A stretch of DNA of 64,000 bases from Xanthobacter sp. NM-59. Lineage in GTDB: Bacteria > Pseudomonadota > Alphaproteobacteria > Rhizobiales > Xanthobacteraceae. The position numbers and the translations under genes were made by a program. The number at the start of each line of letters is the position of its first letter. Position 1 is the stretch's first letter. The stretch spans positions 62,001 to 126,000 of the forward strand of contig NZ_JACBFQ010000002.1 of the NCBI RefSeq assembly GCF_021401125.1, written 5' to 3'. A model generated the notes under the pieces. The model ran no database searches, was not told the DNA's origin, and saw only the letters and a list, made by a program, of their open reading frames with translations. Positions 25,858 to 35,044 of the stretch are shown here, one piece after another.

Positions 25858-27219
25858 ATGAGCCGTTTTGCCATGGTTGCCATCCTCGCCGCGAGCGCCG
25901 CTGCGCTCGCCCCGCGCGCCGCGTCGGCCGCGGGACCCGATATTTCCCAGTTCACCCTCGATAACGGCCTTCAGGTCATGGTCATCCCCGATCACCGCAC
26001 GCCGGTGGTCACCCACATGGTGTGGTACAAGGTGGGATCGGCCGATGAGCAGCCCGGAAAGTCGGGCATCGCCCATTTCCTCGAACACCTGATGTTCAAG
26101 GGCACCGAGGCCCATCCCCAGGGCGAGTTCTCGGCCGAGGTCGCGCGCCTGGGCGGACAGGAGAACGCCTTCACCTCCCAGGACTACACCTCCTATTTCC
26201 AGCGCGTGGCCAAGGAGCACCTGGAAAAGGTGATGGGCTTCGAGGCTGACCGCATGACCGGCCTCAAGCTGTCCGATGAAGTGGTGCTGCCCGAGCGCGA
26301 CGTGGTGCTGGAAGAGCGCCGCATGCGCACCGACAACGAGCCTGGCGCGCGGCTGGGCGAGATCATGCAGGCCACCACTTACGTCAACCACCCCTATCAG
26401 CATCCGATCATCGGCTGGGAGCACGAGATCAAGCAGCTGAACCGGGAAGACGCGCTCGCCTTCTATCGCCGCTATTACGCGCCCAACAACGCGCTGCTGG
26501 TGGTCGCCGGCGACGTGACCCCCGACGAGGTGCGCGCCCTGGCCGAGAAGACCTATGGCAAGGTGGCGCGCGCCGACACCCCGCCCCGCAACCGCCCGCA
26601 GGAACCGGAGCCGCAGGCCCACCGCCGGGTTTCCCTTGCCGATGCCCGGGTGGCGCAGCCGAGCGTGCAGCGCTCCTATCTGGTGCCCTCCGACCGCACC
26701 GCCGCCCCGCGCGAGGCGGAGGCGCTGGAAGTGCTTTCCCAGATCCTCGGCGGCGGCCAGACCGGCCGGCTCTATCGCCAGCTGGTGGCCGAAAAGGGCC
26801 TCGCGGCGGGTGCCGGCTCCTGGTACCAGGGCACGGCTTACGACGCCACGCGCTTCGTGGTCTATGCGAGCCCGCGCCCCGATGTGAGCCTGGACGACCT
26901 TGAGGCGGCCCTCGACGCCATCGTGGCCGAGGTGGCGGACAAGGGGGTGGACGAATTGGAGCTGCAGCGGGCCAAGACCCGGCTGACGGCCGACATGATC
27001 TACGCCCAGGACAACCAGGCGACGCTGGCCCGCATCTATGGGGCGGCCTGGGCCACCGGCACCAGCGCCGAGGACGTGCGCTCCTGGCCCGAGCGGGTGA
27101 AGGCGGTGAGCGCCGCCGACGTGCAGGCCGCCGCCAAGCGCTACCTCACCGCCGACCGCGCGGTGACCGGCTACCTGAAGACGGCGCCGGCCGCCGCCAA
27201 GAAGGACGATCGCTCGTGA
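25858..27219 (+). CDS. M16 zinc peptidase, catalytic partner
   Basis: A 453-residue exported pitrilysin-family peptidase. After the signal peptide (MSRFAMVAILAASAAALAPRAASA) comes FTLDNGLQVMVIPDHRTPVV and the inverted zinc motif HFLEH within GIAHFLEHLMFKGT (about residues 76-82). The third ligand Glu lies about 75 residues on (LPERDVVLEERR). The C-terminal M16 domain contains ILGGGQTGRLYRQLV. It resembles the active subunit of bacterial two-chain M16B enzymes and mitochondrial processing peptidase beta. A GTGA overlap couples it to the next gene, the inactive partner. Substrate unknown. Confidence 0.9.
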   Translation: MSRFAMVAILAASAAALAPRAASAAGPDISQFTLDNGLQVMVIPDHRTPVVTHMVWYKVGSADEQPGKSGIAHFLEHLMFKGTEAHPQGEFSAEVARLGGQENAFTSQDYTSYFQRVAKEHLEKVMGFEADRMTGLKLSDEVVLPERDVVLEERRMRTDNEPGARLGEIMQATTYVNHPYQHPIIGWEHEIKQLNREDALAFYRRYYAPNNALLVVAGDVTPDEVRALAEKTYGKVARADTPPRNRPQEPEPQAHRRVSLADARVAQPSVQRSYLVPSDRTAAPREAEALEVLSQILGGGQTGRLYRQLVAEKGLAAGAGSWYQGTAYDATRFVVYASPRPDVSLDDLEAALDAIVAEVADKGVDELELQRAKTRLTADMIYAQDNQATLARIYGAAWATGTSAEDVRSWPERVKAVSAADVQAAAKRYLTADRAVTGYLKTAPAAAKKDDRS

Positions 27220-28589
27220 GGGCGTGGTCCCCCGCTTCCGCCGGGCGATCCTTCGGGATCGCCGGCTGGTTCTTTTTCGTGATGGTGACGATGGCTCTCT
27301 CCCTCATTTCCAACACCGAGGCCCAGGCCCAGCAATCGAGCCGCATCACCGAGGTGACGAGCCCCGGCGGCATCAAGGCCTGGCTGGTGCATGACACCAC
27401 GCTGCCCCTCATCGCCATGGAATTCGCCTTCCTCGGCGGTGCCGCCCAGGACGGGCCGACCAAAGCGGGGCTGGCGCATCTCACCGCCTCCGTGCTCGAC
27501 GAAGGCGCCGGCGATCTCGACGCCCAGGCCTTCCAGCAGAAGCTGGCCGACCACGCCGTGGAGCTGCATTTCGACGCCGGGCGTGACGAGATGCGCGGTT
27601 CGCTGCGCACCCTGTCGGAAAATCGCGACGTGGCGTTCGACCTGCTGCGCCTCTCCGTCAACGCGCCGCGTTTCGACAACGAGGCGGTGGAGCGCATCCG
27701 CGCCGCCATCATGGCGGGCCTGCGTCGCCGTTCCACCGAGCCCAATTCCATCGCCGGCGAGCGCTGGTATGCCCTCGCCTTCCCCGATCATCCCTATGGC
27801 CGCCCGGTGGACGGCACGCTGAAGAGCGTGCCCGAGCTAACGCGGGAGGACATTGTCGGCTTCGCCAAGCGCACCCTGGCGCGCTCCAACCTGCGGGTGG
27901 CGGTGGTGGGCGATATCACCCCCGAGGAGCTGGGCCAACGGCTCGACGCAGTGTTCGGCAGCCTGCCCGAAAAGGCGGAGCTGACGCCGGTTGAGAACGT
28001 GACGCCCCAGCATATCGGCACGGTGGACGTCATCCCCCTGGATGTGCCCCAGTCGGTGGTGGTGATGGGCACGGTGGGCCTGGAGCGGCGTGATCCCGAC
28101 TTCATGGCCGCCTACGTGCTCAACCACATCCTGGGCGGCAGCGCCTTCTCCTCCCGCCTGTTCAAGGAGGTGCGAGAGGCGCGCGGGCTCGCTTACTCGG
28201 TCTATTCCTATCAGGTGGCCCTCGCCCATGTGGGGCTGTGGTTCGCCGGCACCGCCACCAAGAACGAGCGGGCGGCGGAATCCATCTCGCTCATCACCTC
28301 CGAGTTCCAGCGCATCCTCGATGACGGCCCCACGCCGGAGGAGCTGAAGGAGGCGAAGAGCTATCTCACCGGCAGCTATGCGCTGCGGTTCGACACCTCG
28401 TCCAAGGTGGCGGGGCAGCTGCTGCAGATCCAGCTCGACGCGCTTGGCATCGATTACATCGATCGCCGCAACGCGCTGGTGGAAGCGGTGACGCTGGACG
28501 ACATCAAGCGCGTGGCCGCGCGCCTCGCCACCGCGCGCAAGGCGCTGGTGGTGGTGGTGGGCAAGCCGGTGGGCCTGTCCGGCGGCTGA
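27216..28589 (+). CDS. M16 peptidase-like protein, non-catalytic partner
   Basis: A 457-residue exported M16 homologue starting at a GTG that overlaps the upstream stop. After a signal peptide, the zinc motif position reads HLTASVLDEGA instead of HxxEH, so catalysis is lost. The substrate-binding R/Y element VREARGLAYSVYSY in the C-terminal half is kept. Active plus inactive subunits of this type form heterodimers in other bacteria and in MPP. Periplasmic location is inferred from both signal peptides. Confidence 0.88.
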   Translation: MRAWSPASAGRSFGIAGWFFFVMVTMALSLISNTEAQAQQSSRITEVTSPGGIKAWLVHDTTLPLIAMEFAFLGGAAQDGPTKAGLAHLTASVLDEGAGDLDAQAFQQKLADHAVELHFDAGRDEMRGSLRTLSENRDVAFDLLRLSVNAPRFDNEAVERIRAAIMAGLRRRSTEPNSIAGERWYALAFPDHPYGRPVDGTLKSVPELTREDIVGFAKRTLARSNLRVAVVGDITPEELGQRLDAVFGSLPEKAELTPVENVTPQHIGTVDVIPLDVPQSVVVMGTVGLERRDPDFMAAYVLNHILGGSAFSSRLFKEVREARGLAYSVYSYQVALAHVGLWFAGTATKNERAAESISLITSEFQRILDDGPTPEELKEAKSYLTGSYALRFDTSSKVAGQLLQIQLDALGIDYIDRRNALVEAVTLDDIKRVAARLATARKALVVVVGKPVGLSGG

Positions 28590-28607
28590 TCTTGATGCAC
28601 CGGAAGG

Positions 28608-28630
28608 CAACGGGCGCGCGGCGCCCGTTC
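28608..28630 (+). terminator. Hairpin after the M16 pair
   Basis: ACGGGCGC, GCG loop, GCGCCCGT. It is 19 bp after the stop, but the following T run is poor, so it is only a possible terminator. Confidence 0.4.
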
Positions 28631-28745
28631 ACCATGTTTCCGGCTTTTGGTCACCAAACCGTAAATGGGGGGCCTTCGCACGGTGCGTTCATCGTACCGT
28701 TTGGTATAACCACGCCATATGGATAAGCCTATGGAGATGAGCGAC

Positions 28746-29636
28746 ATGGGACGCCAACTGGCAAGCGACACGGCCCCTGCGCCGGCAGGAACCTCCGCAC
28801 GCGGCCTCGTCGGCTTGGCCCTGGCGCTGGCCCTGGCCGGATGCGCCTCGGGCGAGAACCTCGACGGCAGCTTCGGCGCCCAGGATACGGGCGTCGCCAC
28901 GGGTAATGCGGCGGGCGTGAACAGCGCCGCCACGCCGGCCCTCACAGTGGGCACCGGCGCCAATGCCGTCACCTATGCCTGCCCGAGCGTGACCGTGCGC
29001 ACCGGGGCCGGCACCTGGCAGGTCACGGAAGGTGGCGCGCTGCGCTACCAGGGCAATGTGGGCCAGCTGGCCCGCGAATGCGCCATCGCCGGGCAGACCA
29101 TGACCGTGAAGGTCGGCATCGAAGGCCGCGTGCTGCTGGGCGAGAAGGGCACGCCGGGCACCGTGCGCGTGCCGATCCGCGTCGCCGTGGTGGAGGAAGG
29201 TCCCAACCCCAAGACCGTCACCACCAAGTTCTTCACGGTGCCGGTTGAAATTCCCGCCGGCCAGCAGCAGTCCGCCTTCACCGTGATCGAGGACCAGCTC
29301 AGCTTCCCGCTGCCCAAGCCCGACGAGGTCGAGCGCTACGTGGTCTATGTGGGCTACGATCCGCAGGGCGAAAAGCCGAAGCCCGCCGCCTCCTCCAGGC
29401 CGCGCAAGCCCAAGCCGAAGCCCGCCGCCGAGACGGCCGCGCCGGCCGCGCCGGCCGCTCCGGCCGCGGCCGCGCCCAAGCAGGATCCGGGCGCGCCCAG
29501 CAGCGACGTGTTCGGGCCGCCGCCCTCCGGCCCCTCCAGCAGCGGGTCGAGCCATAGCGGAAGCAGCAGCGGCTCCAGCAGTGGCGGCTTTGCCCCGCCG
29601 CCCTCCTCGGGTGGCTTCGAGCCCCCGCCGAACTGA
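28746..29636 (+). CDS. Lipoprotein of unknown function with Pro/Ser-rich tail
   Basis: A 296-residue protein with a lipobox (ALALALAGCASGENL), so it should be lipidated and membrane-anchored. The central globular region (PSVTVRTGAGTWQV...VKVGIEGRVLLGEKGTPGTVRVPIRVAVVEEG) looks all-beta. The last 85 residues are low complexity: KPKPAA, PAAPAAPAA, then SGSSSGSSSGG and FAPPPSSGGFEPPPN, probably spanning the peptidoglycan. GGAGATGAGCGAC before the ATG at 28746 supports this start. Another ATG at 28719 lies only about 9 bp past a TATAAC-like -10 element, so it is less likely. Confidence 0.8.
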   Translation: MGRQLASDTAPAPAGTSARGLVGLALALALAGCASGENLDGSFGAQDTGVATGNAAGVNSAATPALTVGTGANAVTYACPSVTVRTGAGTWQVTEGGALRYQGNVGQLARECAIAGQTMTVKVGIEGRVLLGEKGTPGTVRVPIRVAVVEEGPNPKTVTTKFFTVPVEIPAGQQQSAFTVIEDQLSFPLPKPDEVERYVVYVGYDPQGEKPKPAASSRPRKPKPKPAAETAAPAAPAAPAAAAPKQDPGAPSSDVFGPPPSGPSSSGSSHSGSSSGSSSGGFAPPPSSGGFEPPPN

Positions 29637-29793
29637 TGACGCGGGGCGAAAGCCCTCCGCATCGCTGCGACCAAGGTCGGCGTCCGCCCCCGGTTGACGC
29701 CGCCACGGTTTTTCTTATTGTGCGATTGACGTTGTCTATGAAGCGGAATCGGAGCCTTGGTTTCCGCCGCTTCTGGCATCGTCTCGGATGATC
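29637..29793. other. Promoter region of the glycine cleavage operon
   Basis: 157 bp before the riboswitch. TTCTTATTGTGCGATTGACG and TTGTCTATGAAG near 29711-29743 contain plausible AT-rich promoter elements, none convincing enough to fix. Confidence 0.35.
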
Positions 29794-30003
29794 CCTGCGG
29801 GAGAGACCGGCTGCGCGCGACGAGCGGGCAGAACCGGCGCCGAAGGCGCAACCGCCCCGGAACCGCTCAGGCCAAAGGACCGCAGGGGGACGACGCTCTG
29901 GAAAGCAGCCGCGGCACGCGCCGGCGGCTCACCGAAGGAGTAAGCCGCGCCAGTCCAAACGGCGCGGTGAAATCTCTCAGGTTCCGCAGACAGAGGGGGC
30001 GCC
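29794..30003 (+). ncRNA. Tandem glycine riboswitch
   Basis: Two consecutive glycine aptamers precede gcvT. The first (about 29794-29905) begins CTGCGGGAGAGACCGG and has the conserved CGCCGAAGGCGCAA and CTCAGGCCAAAGGACCG blocks, ending CGACGCTCTGGAAAG. The second (about 29906-30003) has CACCGAAGGAGTAAG and AATCTCTCAGGTTCC before CAGACAGAGGGGG. These are the core motifs of the gcvT RNA. Glycine binding normally switches on the glycine cleavage genes. The expression platform between 30004 and the start codon is short, which suggests translational control; the GGAG before gcvT could be sequestered. Confidence 0.95.
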
Positions 30004-30064
30004 CGAAGGACTCAAGGTTTCCGAACCCGGTCCCCCAACCTGGCGCTATCCCCCCGGAGCTGCG

Positions 30065-31228
30065 ATGACGCACGCCGTCGACCCTCTCCTCAAGACCCTG
30101 TTGCACACCACCCCTTTGTTCGCCGCCCATGTGGCGCTCGGGGCGCGCATCGTGCCGTTCGCCGGCTATGAGATGCCTGTCCAATATCCTGAAGGTATCC
30201 TGGCCGAGCACGCCTGGACCCGCGCTCATGCGGGCCTGTTCGACGTCTCCCACATGGGACAGGCGATCCTGGAAGGGCCGGACCACGCAACCTGCGCCCG
30301 GGCCCTCGAAGCCTTGGTGCCGGCGGACATCTCGAACCTGGCGCCCGGCCGCCAGCGCTATTCCCAGCTCCTTGACGCGAGCGGCGGTATCCTCGATGAC
30401 CTGATGGTCACCCGCCCGGCTGACCCGAAGGAGGATGGCCGCCTGCTGCTGGTGGTGAACGCCGCCTGCAAGGCCGCCGATTTCGAGCACATCTCCGCCC
30501 ATCTGCCAGCCAATGTGCGCCTGGCCCCCCTGCTCGACCGCGCCTTGATTGCCCTTCAGGGCCCCGAGGCGGCGGCCGCCATGGCGCGCCATTCCCCGGA
30601 GGCCCTGGCGCTCGACTTCATGGCGGCCGGCCCCGCCAGCTTCGACGGCATTCCCGTCCACGTCTCCCGCTCTGGCTATACGGGCGAGGACGGCTTCGAG
30701 ATCTCGCTTCGCGCCGCCGATGCCGAGAAGGTGTGGAGCGCGCTGACGGCCGAGCCGGAAGTGAAGCCCATCGGCCTCGGCGCGCGCGACAGCCTGCGCC
30801 TGGAAGCCGGGCTCAGCCTTTACGGCCACGAGATCGATCCCACCACCTCGCCGGTGGAAGGGGGCCTTTCCTGGTCCATCCAGAAGCGGCGGCGCGCCGA
30901 GGGCGGCTTTCCCGGCGCCGCGCGCATCCAGCGCGAGCTTGCGGAGGGCCCCGCGCGCCTGCGCGTTGGGCTAAGGCTGGATGGGCGCGCCCCGGCCCGC
31001 GAGGGCGCCGAAATCCTCCATGACGGCGTCCAGGTGGGCGTGGTGACCTCCGGCGGCTTCGCGCCGACGCTGGGGACGCCCATCGCCATGGGTTATGTGC
31101 CACCGGCGCTCGCCGCGCCGGGCACGAAGCTCGAGCTTCTGGTGCGCGGCAAGCCGCTGGCCGCCACCGTCACCCCCCTTCCCTTCGTGCCGACGCGCTA
31201 TGCGCGCAAATCGTCGAAAGAGGCCTGA
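30065..31228 (+). CDS. gcvT: Glycine cleavage system T protein (aminomethyltransferase)
   Basis: A 387-residue T protein that releases ammonia from the aminomethyl-lipoyl H protein and passes the C1 unit to tetrahydrofolate. LFDVSHMGQ near residue 60, the folate-binding block YSQLLDASGGILDDLMVTR, SRSGYTGEDGFEI and ARDSLRLEAGLSLYGHEID, and the C-terminal barrel ending FVPTRYARK are all typical. GGAG lies 7 bp before the ATG. It is first in the riboswitch-controlled operon, 3 bp before gcvH. Confidence 0.95.
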   Translation: MTHAVDPLLKTLLHTTPLFAAHVALGARIVPFAGYEMPVQYPEGILAEHAWTRAHAGLFDVSHMGQAILEGPDHATCARALEALVPADISNLAPGRQRYSQLLDASGGILDDLMVTRPADPKEDGRLLLVVNAACKAADFEHISAHLPANVRLAPLLDRALIALQGPEAAAAMARHSPEALALDFMAAGPASFDGIPVHVSRSGYTGEDGFEISLRAADAEKVWSALTAEPEVKPIGLGARDSLRLEAGLSLYGHEIDPTTSPVEGGLSWSIQKRRRAEGGFPGAARIQRELAEGPARLRVGLRLDGRAPAREGAEILHDGVQVGVVTSGGFAPTLGTPIAMGYVPPALAAPGTKLELLVRGKPLAATVTPLPFVPTRYARKSSKEA

Positions 31229-31231
31229 AGC

Positions 31232-31609
31232 ATGACCATCGTGCGCTACAGCAAGGACCACGAATATGTGCACGTCGACGGCGACGTGGCCGTGGTCGGC
31301 ATCACCTCTTATGCCCAGGGCCAGCTCGGCGACATCGTGTTCGTGGAGCTGCCCGAGCTCGGCAAGGTGGTGGAGCAGGGCAAGGAAGTGGCCGTGGTGG
31401 AGAGCGTGAAGGCCGCCAGCGAGGTCTATGCCCCCGTCTCCGGCGAGGTGATCGAGGTGAATGCGGAGCTGGAAGGCAATCCCGGCCTCGTGAACCAGCA
31501 GCCCGAAGTGGACGGCTGGTTCCTGAAGCTGAAGATCTCCAACCCCGCCGAGCTGGACGGCCTGATGGACGAAGGCGCCTACCAGGCCCTCGTCGAGAGC
31601 CTCGGCTGA
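31232..31609 (+). CDS. gcvH: Glycine cleavage system H protein
   Basis: A 125-residue lipoyl carrier. The lipoylated Lys is residue 60 in [38 protein letters not shown] and the C-terminal [21 protein letters not shown] are the family hallmarks. It carries the methylamine intermediate between the P and T proteins and is also a lipoate donor in many bacteria. It is separated from osmC by 4 bp. Confidence 0.96.
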   Translation: MTIVRYSKDHEYVHVDGDVAVVGITSYAQGQLGDIVFVELPELGKVVEQGKEVAVVESVKAASEVYAPVSGEVIEVNAELEGNPGLVNQQPEVDGWFLKLKISNPAELDGLMDEGAYQALVESLG

Positions 31610-31613
31610 GGCC

Positions 31614-32087
31614 ATGGCCGGCGACTTTCGCGCCACCATCCGCTGGAGCCGGGAGGCCGAGGTGTTCACCGACGGCCTCTATTCCCGGGCCCATCTGTGG
31701 GTCTTCGACGGGTTGGAGGTGCCCGGCTCGTCGGCCCCCTCCTCCGTGCGCCTGCCTTATTCCCGCGCGGATGCGGTGGACCCGGAGGAAGCCCTGGTGG
31801 CGGCCACCTCCAGCTGCCACATGCTGTTCGCCCTGGATTTCGCCCGCCGGGCCGGCTTCCGGGTGGACAGCTATGAGGACGCCGCCCAGGGCGTGATGAG
31901 CCCCAATGATGCGGGCAAATTCTACCTCTCCCGCATCACCCTGTCGCCCATGATGGTGTTCTCCGGCGACAGGCGGCCCACCGACGCGGACGTGGCCGCC
32001 ATTCATCATCAGGCGCACGCGGAATGCTACGTGGCGAACTCCCTGCGCGCCGAGATCATCATCGATTTTCGCTATCTGACGGTGTGA
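31614..32087 (+). CDS. OsmC-family peroxiredoxin-like protein inside the gcv operon
   Basis: A 157-residue OsmC/Ohr-fold protein. The two redox cysteines are in TSSCHMLFALDFARRAGF (about residue 65) and HAECYVANSL (about 142), the usual pair for organic hydroperoxide reduction. Ohr-type enzymes use lipoyl groups of lipoylated proteins as reductant, and a lipoylated protein (GcvH) is encoded 4 bp upstream. A link between the two is therefore attractive but unproven. It is transcribed with gcvT and gcvH and ends 9 bp before gcvPA. Confidence 0.9.
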   Translation: MAGDFRATIRWSREAEVFTDGLYSRAHLWVFDGLEVPGSSAPSSVRLPYSRADAVDPEEALVAATSSCHMLFALDFARRAGFRVDSYEDAAQGVMSPNDAGKFYLSRITLSPMMVFSGDRRPTDADVAAIHHQAHAECYVANSLRAEIIIDFRYLTV

Positions 32088-32096
32088 GACCTTCTC

Positions 32097-33440
32097 ATGC
32101 GTTACCTTCCCTTGACCGCCGAGGACCGCGCCGAGATGCTGGCGCGCGTCGGCGTGCCCTCCATCGACGCTCTGTTCGCGGACATTCCGGCGGACAAGCG
32201 CACCGCCGCGCTGCCGGACCTTCCTCCCGCCCAGGGAGAGATGGAGGTGGAGCGCGCTTTGTCCCGCCTCTCCGCCCGCAACGTGGTGGCGGGCGCGGTG
32301 CCCTTCTTCCTGGGCGCGGGGGCCTATCGGCATCATGTGCCGGCGACCGTGGATCACCTGATCCAGCGCTCGGAATTCCTCACCTCCTACACGCCCTACC
32401 AGCCCGAAATCGCCCAGGGCACGCTGCAATATCTGTTCGAGTTCCAGACCCAGGTGGCGGAGCTCACCGGCATGGAGGTGGCCAACGCCTCCATGTATGA
32501 CGGCTCCACCGCCGCCGCCGAGGCGGTGCTGATGGCCCACCGCATCACCAAGCGGCGCAAGGCGGTGCTGGCGGGCAACCTCCACCCCCATTACCGCGCC
32601 ACCATCGAGACCATCTCCCATTATGCGGACGATGCGGTGGAAGCCTTGCCGCCCAGCCCGGAAGGCGGGGAGGACCTGATTTCCGCCATCGATGGAGCGA
32701 CCTCCTGCGTGGTGGTGCAGAGCCCCGACGTGTTCGGCAATCTGGTGGACCTGAAGCCCATCGCGGAGGCCGCCCACGCGGTCGGCGCGCTGCTGGTGGC
32801 CGTGTTCACCGAGACGGTGTCGCTCGGCCTTGTGGAACCGCCGGGGGCGCAGGGCGCCGACATCGTGGTGGGCGAGGGCCAGTCCTTGGGCAATGCGCTG
32901 AATTTCGGCGGGCCCTATGTGGGCCTGTTCGCCACCCGGCAGAAATATGTGCGCCAGATGCCCGGCCGCCTTGCCGGCGAAACCGTGGACGCGGAAGGCC
33001 GGCGCGGCTTTGTGCTGACCCTCTCCACCCGCGAGCAGCACATCCGCCGCGAGAAGGCGACCTCCAACATCTGCACCAATTCGGGCCTGTGCGCGCTCGC
33101 CTTCACCATCCACCTGACGCTGCTGGGCCAGCAGGGCTTCACCCGCCTCGCCACCCTCAACCACGAGGCCGCCTGTGATCTGGCGGACCGGCTTCAGGCT
33201 GTGAAGGGGGTGAGTGTGCTCAACGCCACCTTCTTCAACGAATTCACCGTGCGCCTGCCAGTGCCCGCCGCCGAGGTGGTGGAGAAGCTGGCGGCCCGCG
33301 GCATCCTGGCCGGCGTGCCCTATTCGCGCCTCGCGCCCGGCGCGGGGCTCAATGACCTGCTGCTGGTGGCCGCCACCGAGGTGACCACGCCCGAGGACCG
33401 CGCCGCTTATGCCGCCGCCCTCGCAGAGGCGCTGGCGTGA
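32097..33440 (+). CDS. gcvPA: Glycine dehydrogenase (decarboxylating) subunit 1
   Basis: A 447-residue alpha half of the split P protein. It contains the N-terminal [19 protein letters not shown] opening, [38 protein letters not shown] and [13 protein letters not shown]. With GcvPB it decarboxylates glycine on PLP and loads the H-protein lipoate. The PLP lysine is in the other subunit. The split into two genes is normal in this lineage and in Gram-positives. It is followed by gcvPB after 38 bp. Confidence 0.95.
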   Translation: MRYLPLTAEDRAEMLARVGVPSIDALFADIPADKRTAALPDLPPAQGEMEVERALSRLSARNVVAGAVPFFLGAGAYRHHVPATVDHLIQRSEFLTSYTPYQPEIAQGTLQYLFEFQTQVAELTGMEVANASMYDGSTAAAEAVLMAHRITKRRKAVLAGNLHPHYRATIETISHYADDAVEALPPSPEGGEDLISAIDGATSCVVVQSPDVFGNLVDLKPIAEAAHAVGALLVAVFTETVSLGLVEPPGAQGADIVVGEGQSLGNALNFGGPYVGLFATRQKYVRQMPGRLAGETVDAEGRRGFVLTLSTREQHIRREKATSNICTNSGLCALAFTIHLTLLGQQGFTRLATLNHEAACDLADRLQAVKGVSVLNATFFNEFTVRLPVPAAEVVEKLAARGILAGVPYSRLAPGAGLNDLLLVAATEVTTPEDRAAYAAALAEALA

Positions 33441-33478
33441 CCCGCGCCCGCCGCACATCCCCCTTTCGGAGCTGAGCC

Positions 33479-35044
33479 ATGAATCGCGAAGGCCGCGGCG
33501 CCACCGCCCCCGTCACCCCCCTCACCCCTGCACCGGAAACCTTCACCGGCAACCGGGCGCTGGATCTGGAAGAGGGCCTCATCTTCGAGGTCGGCCGCCC
33601 GGAAGTCTCCGGCGTGGACCTGCCCGAGCCCAAGGGCACCGCCCACCGCCTCGGCGGGCTGAAACGGGCGGCGGCGCCCGAGCTGCCCGGCCTCTCCGAG
33701 CCGGAGGCCATGCGCCATTATGTGCGCCTGTCCCGCATGAATTACGGCATCGACAGCGGGCTGTTTCCGCTGGGCTCGTGCACCATGAAGCACAATCCGC
33801 GTCTCAACGAGAAGATGGCGCGCCTTGAGGGCTTCGCGGACGTGCATCCGCTGCAGCCCCTCTCCACCGTCCAGGGGGCGCTGGAGCTGATGGGCGAGCT
33901 GTCGCGCTATCTGCTGGCGCTCACGGGCATGGCGGCGGTGGCGCTGCCGCCCAAGGCCGGCGCCCATGGCGAGCTCACTGGCATGATGGCCATCAAGGCC
34001 GCCCATCTCGCGAAAGGCTCGACCCGCCACATCGTGCTGGTGCCCGAAAGCGCCCACGGCACCAACCCGGCCACCGCCGCCCTCATCGGCTATCAGGTGA
34101 AGGCCATTCCGGCGCGCCCGGACGGCACGGTGGATGCGCAGACCGTGCGCGACGCGCTGACCCCCGAGGTGGCGGCGCTGATGCTCACCAATCCCAACAC
34201 CTGCGGCCTGTTCGAGCGCGATATCGTGGAGATCGCCGCCGCGGTGCACGAGGCGGGCGCCTATTTCTACTGTGATGGCGCCAATTTCAACGCCATCCTG
34301 GGCAAGGTGAGGGTGGCCGATCTCGGCGTCGACGCCATGCACATCAACCTGCACAAGACCTTCTCCACGCCCCATGGCGGCGGCGGTCCTGGCGCCGGTC
34401 CGGTGGTGCTCTCGCCGGCTCTCGCCCCTTTCGCCCCGGTTCCGGCGCTGGTGGCGCGGGACGGCACCCTCACCCTGGTCGAAGAGAAGGGCGCGGCGGG
34501 GGCCGAACAGGCGCTGGGGCGCATGAGCGCGTTCCACGGCCAGATGGGCATGTTCGTGCGGGCTCTCGCCTGGATGCTGTCCCATGGCGCCGACGGCATG
34601 CGCCAGGCCTCCGAAGACGCGGTGCTCTCCGCCAATTATGTGCGCGCGAGCCTCATGGACCTGATGACCGCCCCGTTCGCGGAGCGGCCGGCCATGCATG
34701 AGGCCCTGTTCGACGATACGTGGCTCGCCGGCACGGGCATCAGCACCCTGGACGTGGCCAAGGCCCTGATTGACGAGGGCTACCACCCCATGACGGTCTA
34801 TTTTCCGCTGGTGGTGCACGGGGCCATGCTCATCGAGCCCACGGAGAGCGAATCGAAAGCCTCCCTCGATTTGTTCATCGGCGCCTTGCGGGACCTCGCC
34901 ATGGCGGCGAAGGCGGGGGACAAGGAGCGCTTCCTGGGCGCCCCCCATTACGCGCCGCGCCGCCGCCTGGACGAAACCCGCGCGGCCCGCACCCCGGTGC
35001 TGCGCTGGGTGAAGCCCGCGCCACTGTCCGAAGCGGCGGAATGA
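33479..35044 (+). CDS. gcvPB: Glycine dehydrogenase (decarboxylating) subunit 2
   Basis: A 521-residue beta half of the split P protein. The PLP-binding Lys is in DAMHINLHKTFSTPHGGGGPG; FPLGSCTMKHNPRLNEK and AHGTNPATAAL line the active site. The N-terminus (about 25 residues, Pro-rich MNREGRGATAPVTPLTPAPETF) precedes the domain. Ending the operon, it completes the T, H and P components; the L protein (dihydrolipoamide dehydrogenase) is not in this window. Confidence 0.95.
   Translation: MNREGRGATAPVTPLTPAPETFTGNRALDLEEGLIFEVGRPEVSGVDLPEPKGTAHRLGGLKRAAAPELPGLSEPEAMRHYVRLSRMNYGIDSGLFPLGSCTMKHNPRLNEKMARLEGFADVHPLQPLSTVQGALELMGELSRYLLALTGMAAVALPPKAGAHGELTGMMAIKAAHLAKGSTRHIVLVPESAHGTNPATAALIGYQVKAIPARPDGTVDAQTVRDALTPEVAALMLTNPNTCGLFERDIVEIAAAVHEAGAYFYCDGANFNAILGKVRVADLGVDAMHINLHKTFSTPHGGGGPGAGPVVLSPALAPFAPVPALVARDGTLTLVEEKGAAGAEQALGRMSAFHGQMGMFVRALAWMLSHGADGMRQASEDAVLSANYVRASLMDLMTAPFAERPAMHEALFDDTWLAGTGISTLDVAKALIDEGYHPMTVYFPLVVHGAMLIEPTESESKASLDLFIGALRDLAMAAKAGDKERFLGAPHYAPRRRLDETRAARTPVLRWVKPAPLSEAAE

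Noticed and set aside
28719-28745. Earlier ATG for the lipoprotein gene at 28719
   Set aside because: It lies about 9 bp after a likely -10 element and lacks a ribosome-binding site, whereas the ATG at 28746 follows GGAGATGAGCGAC.
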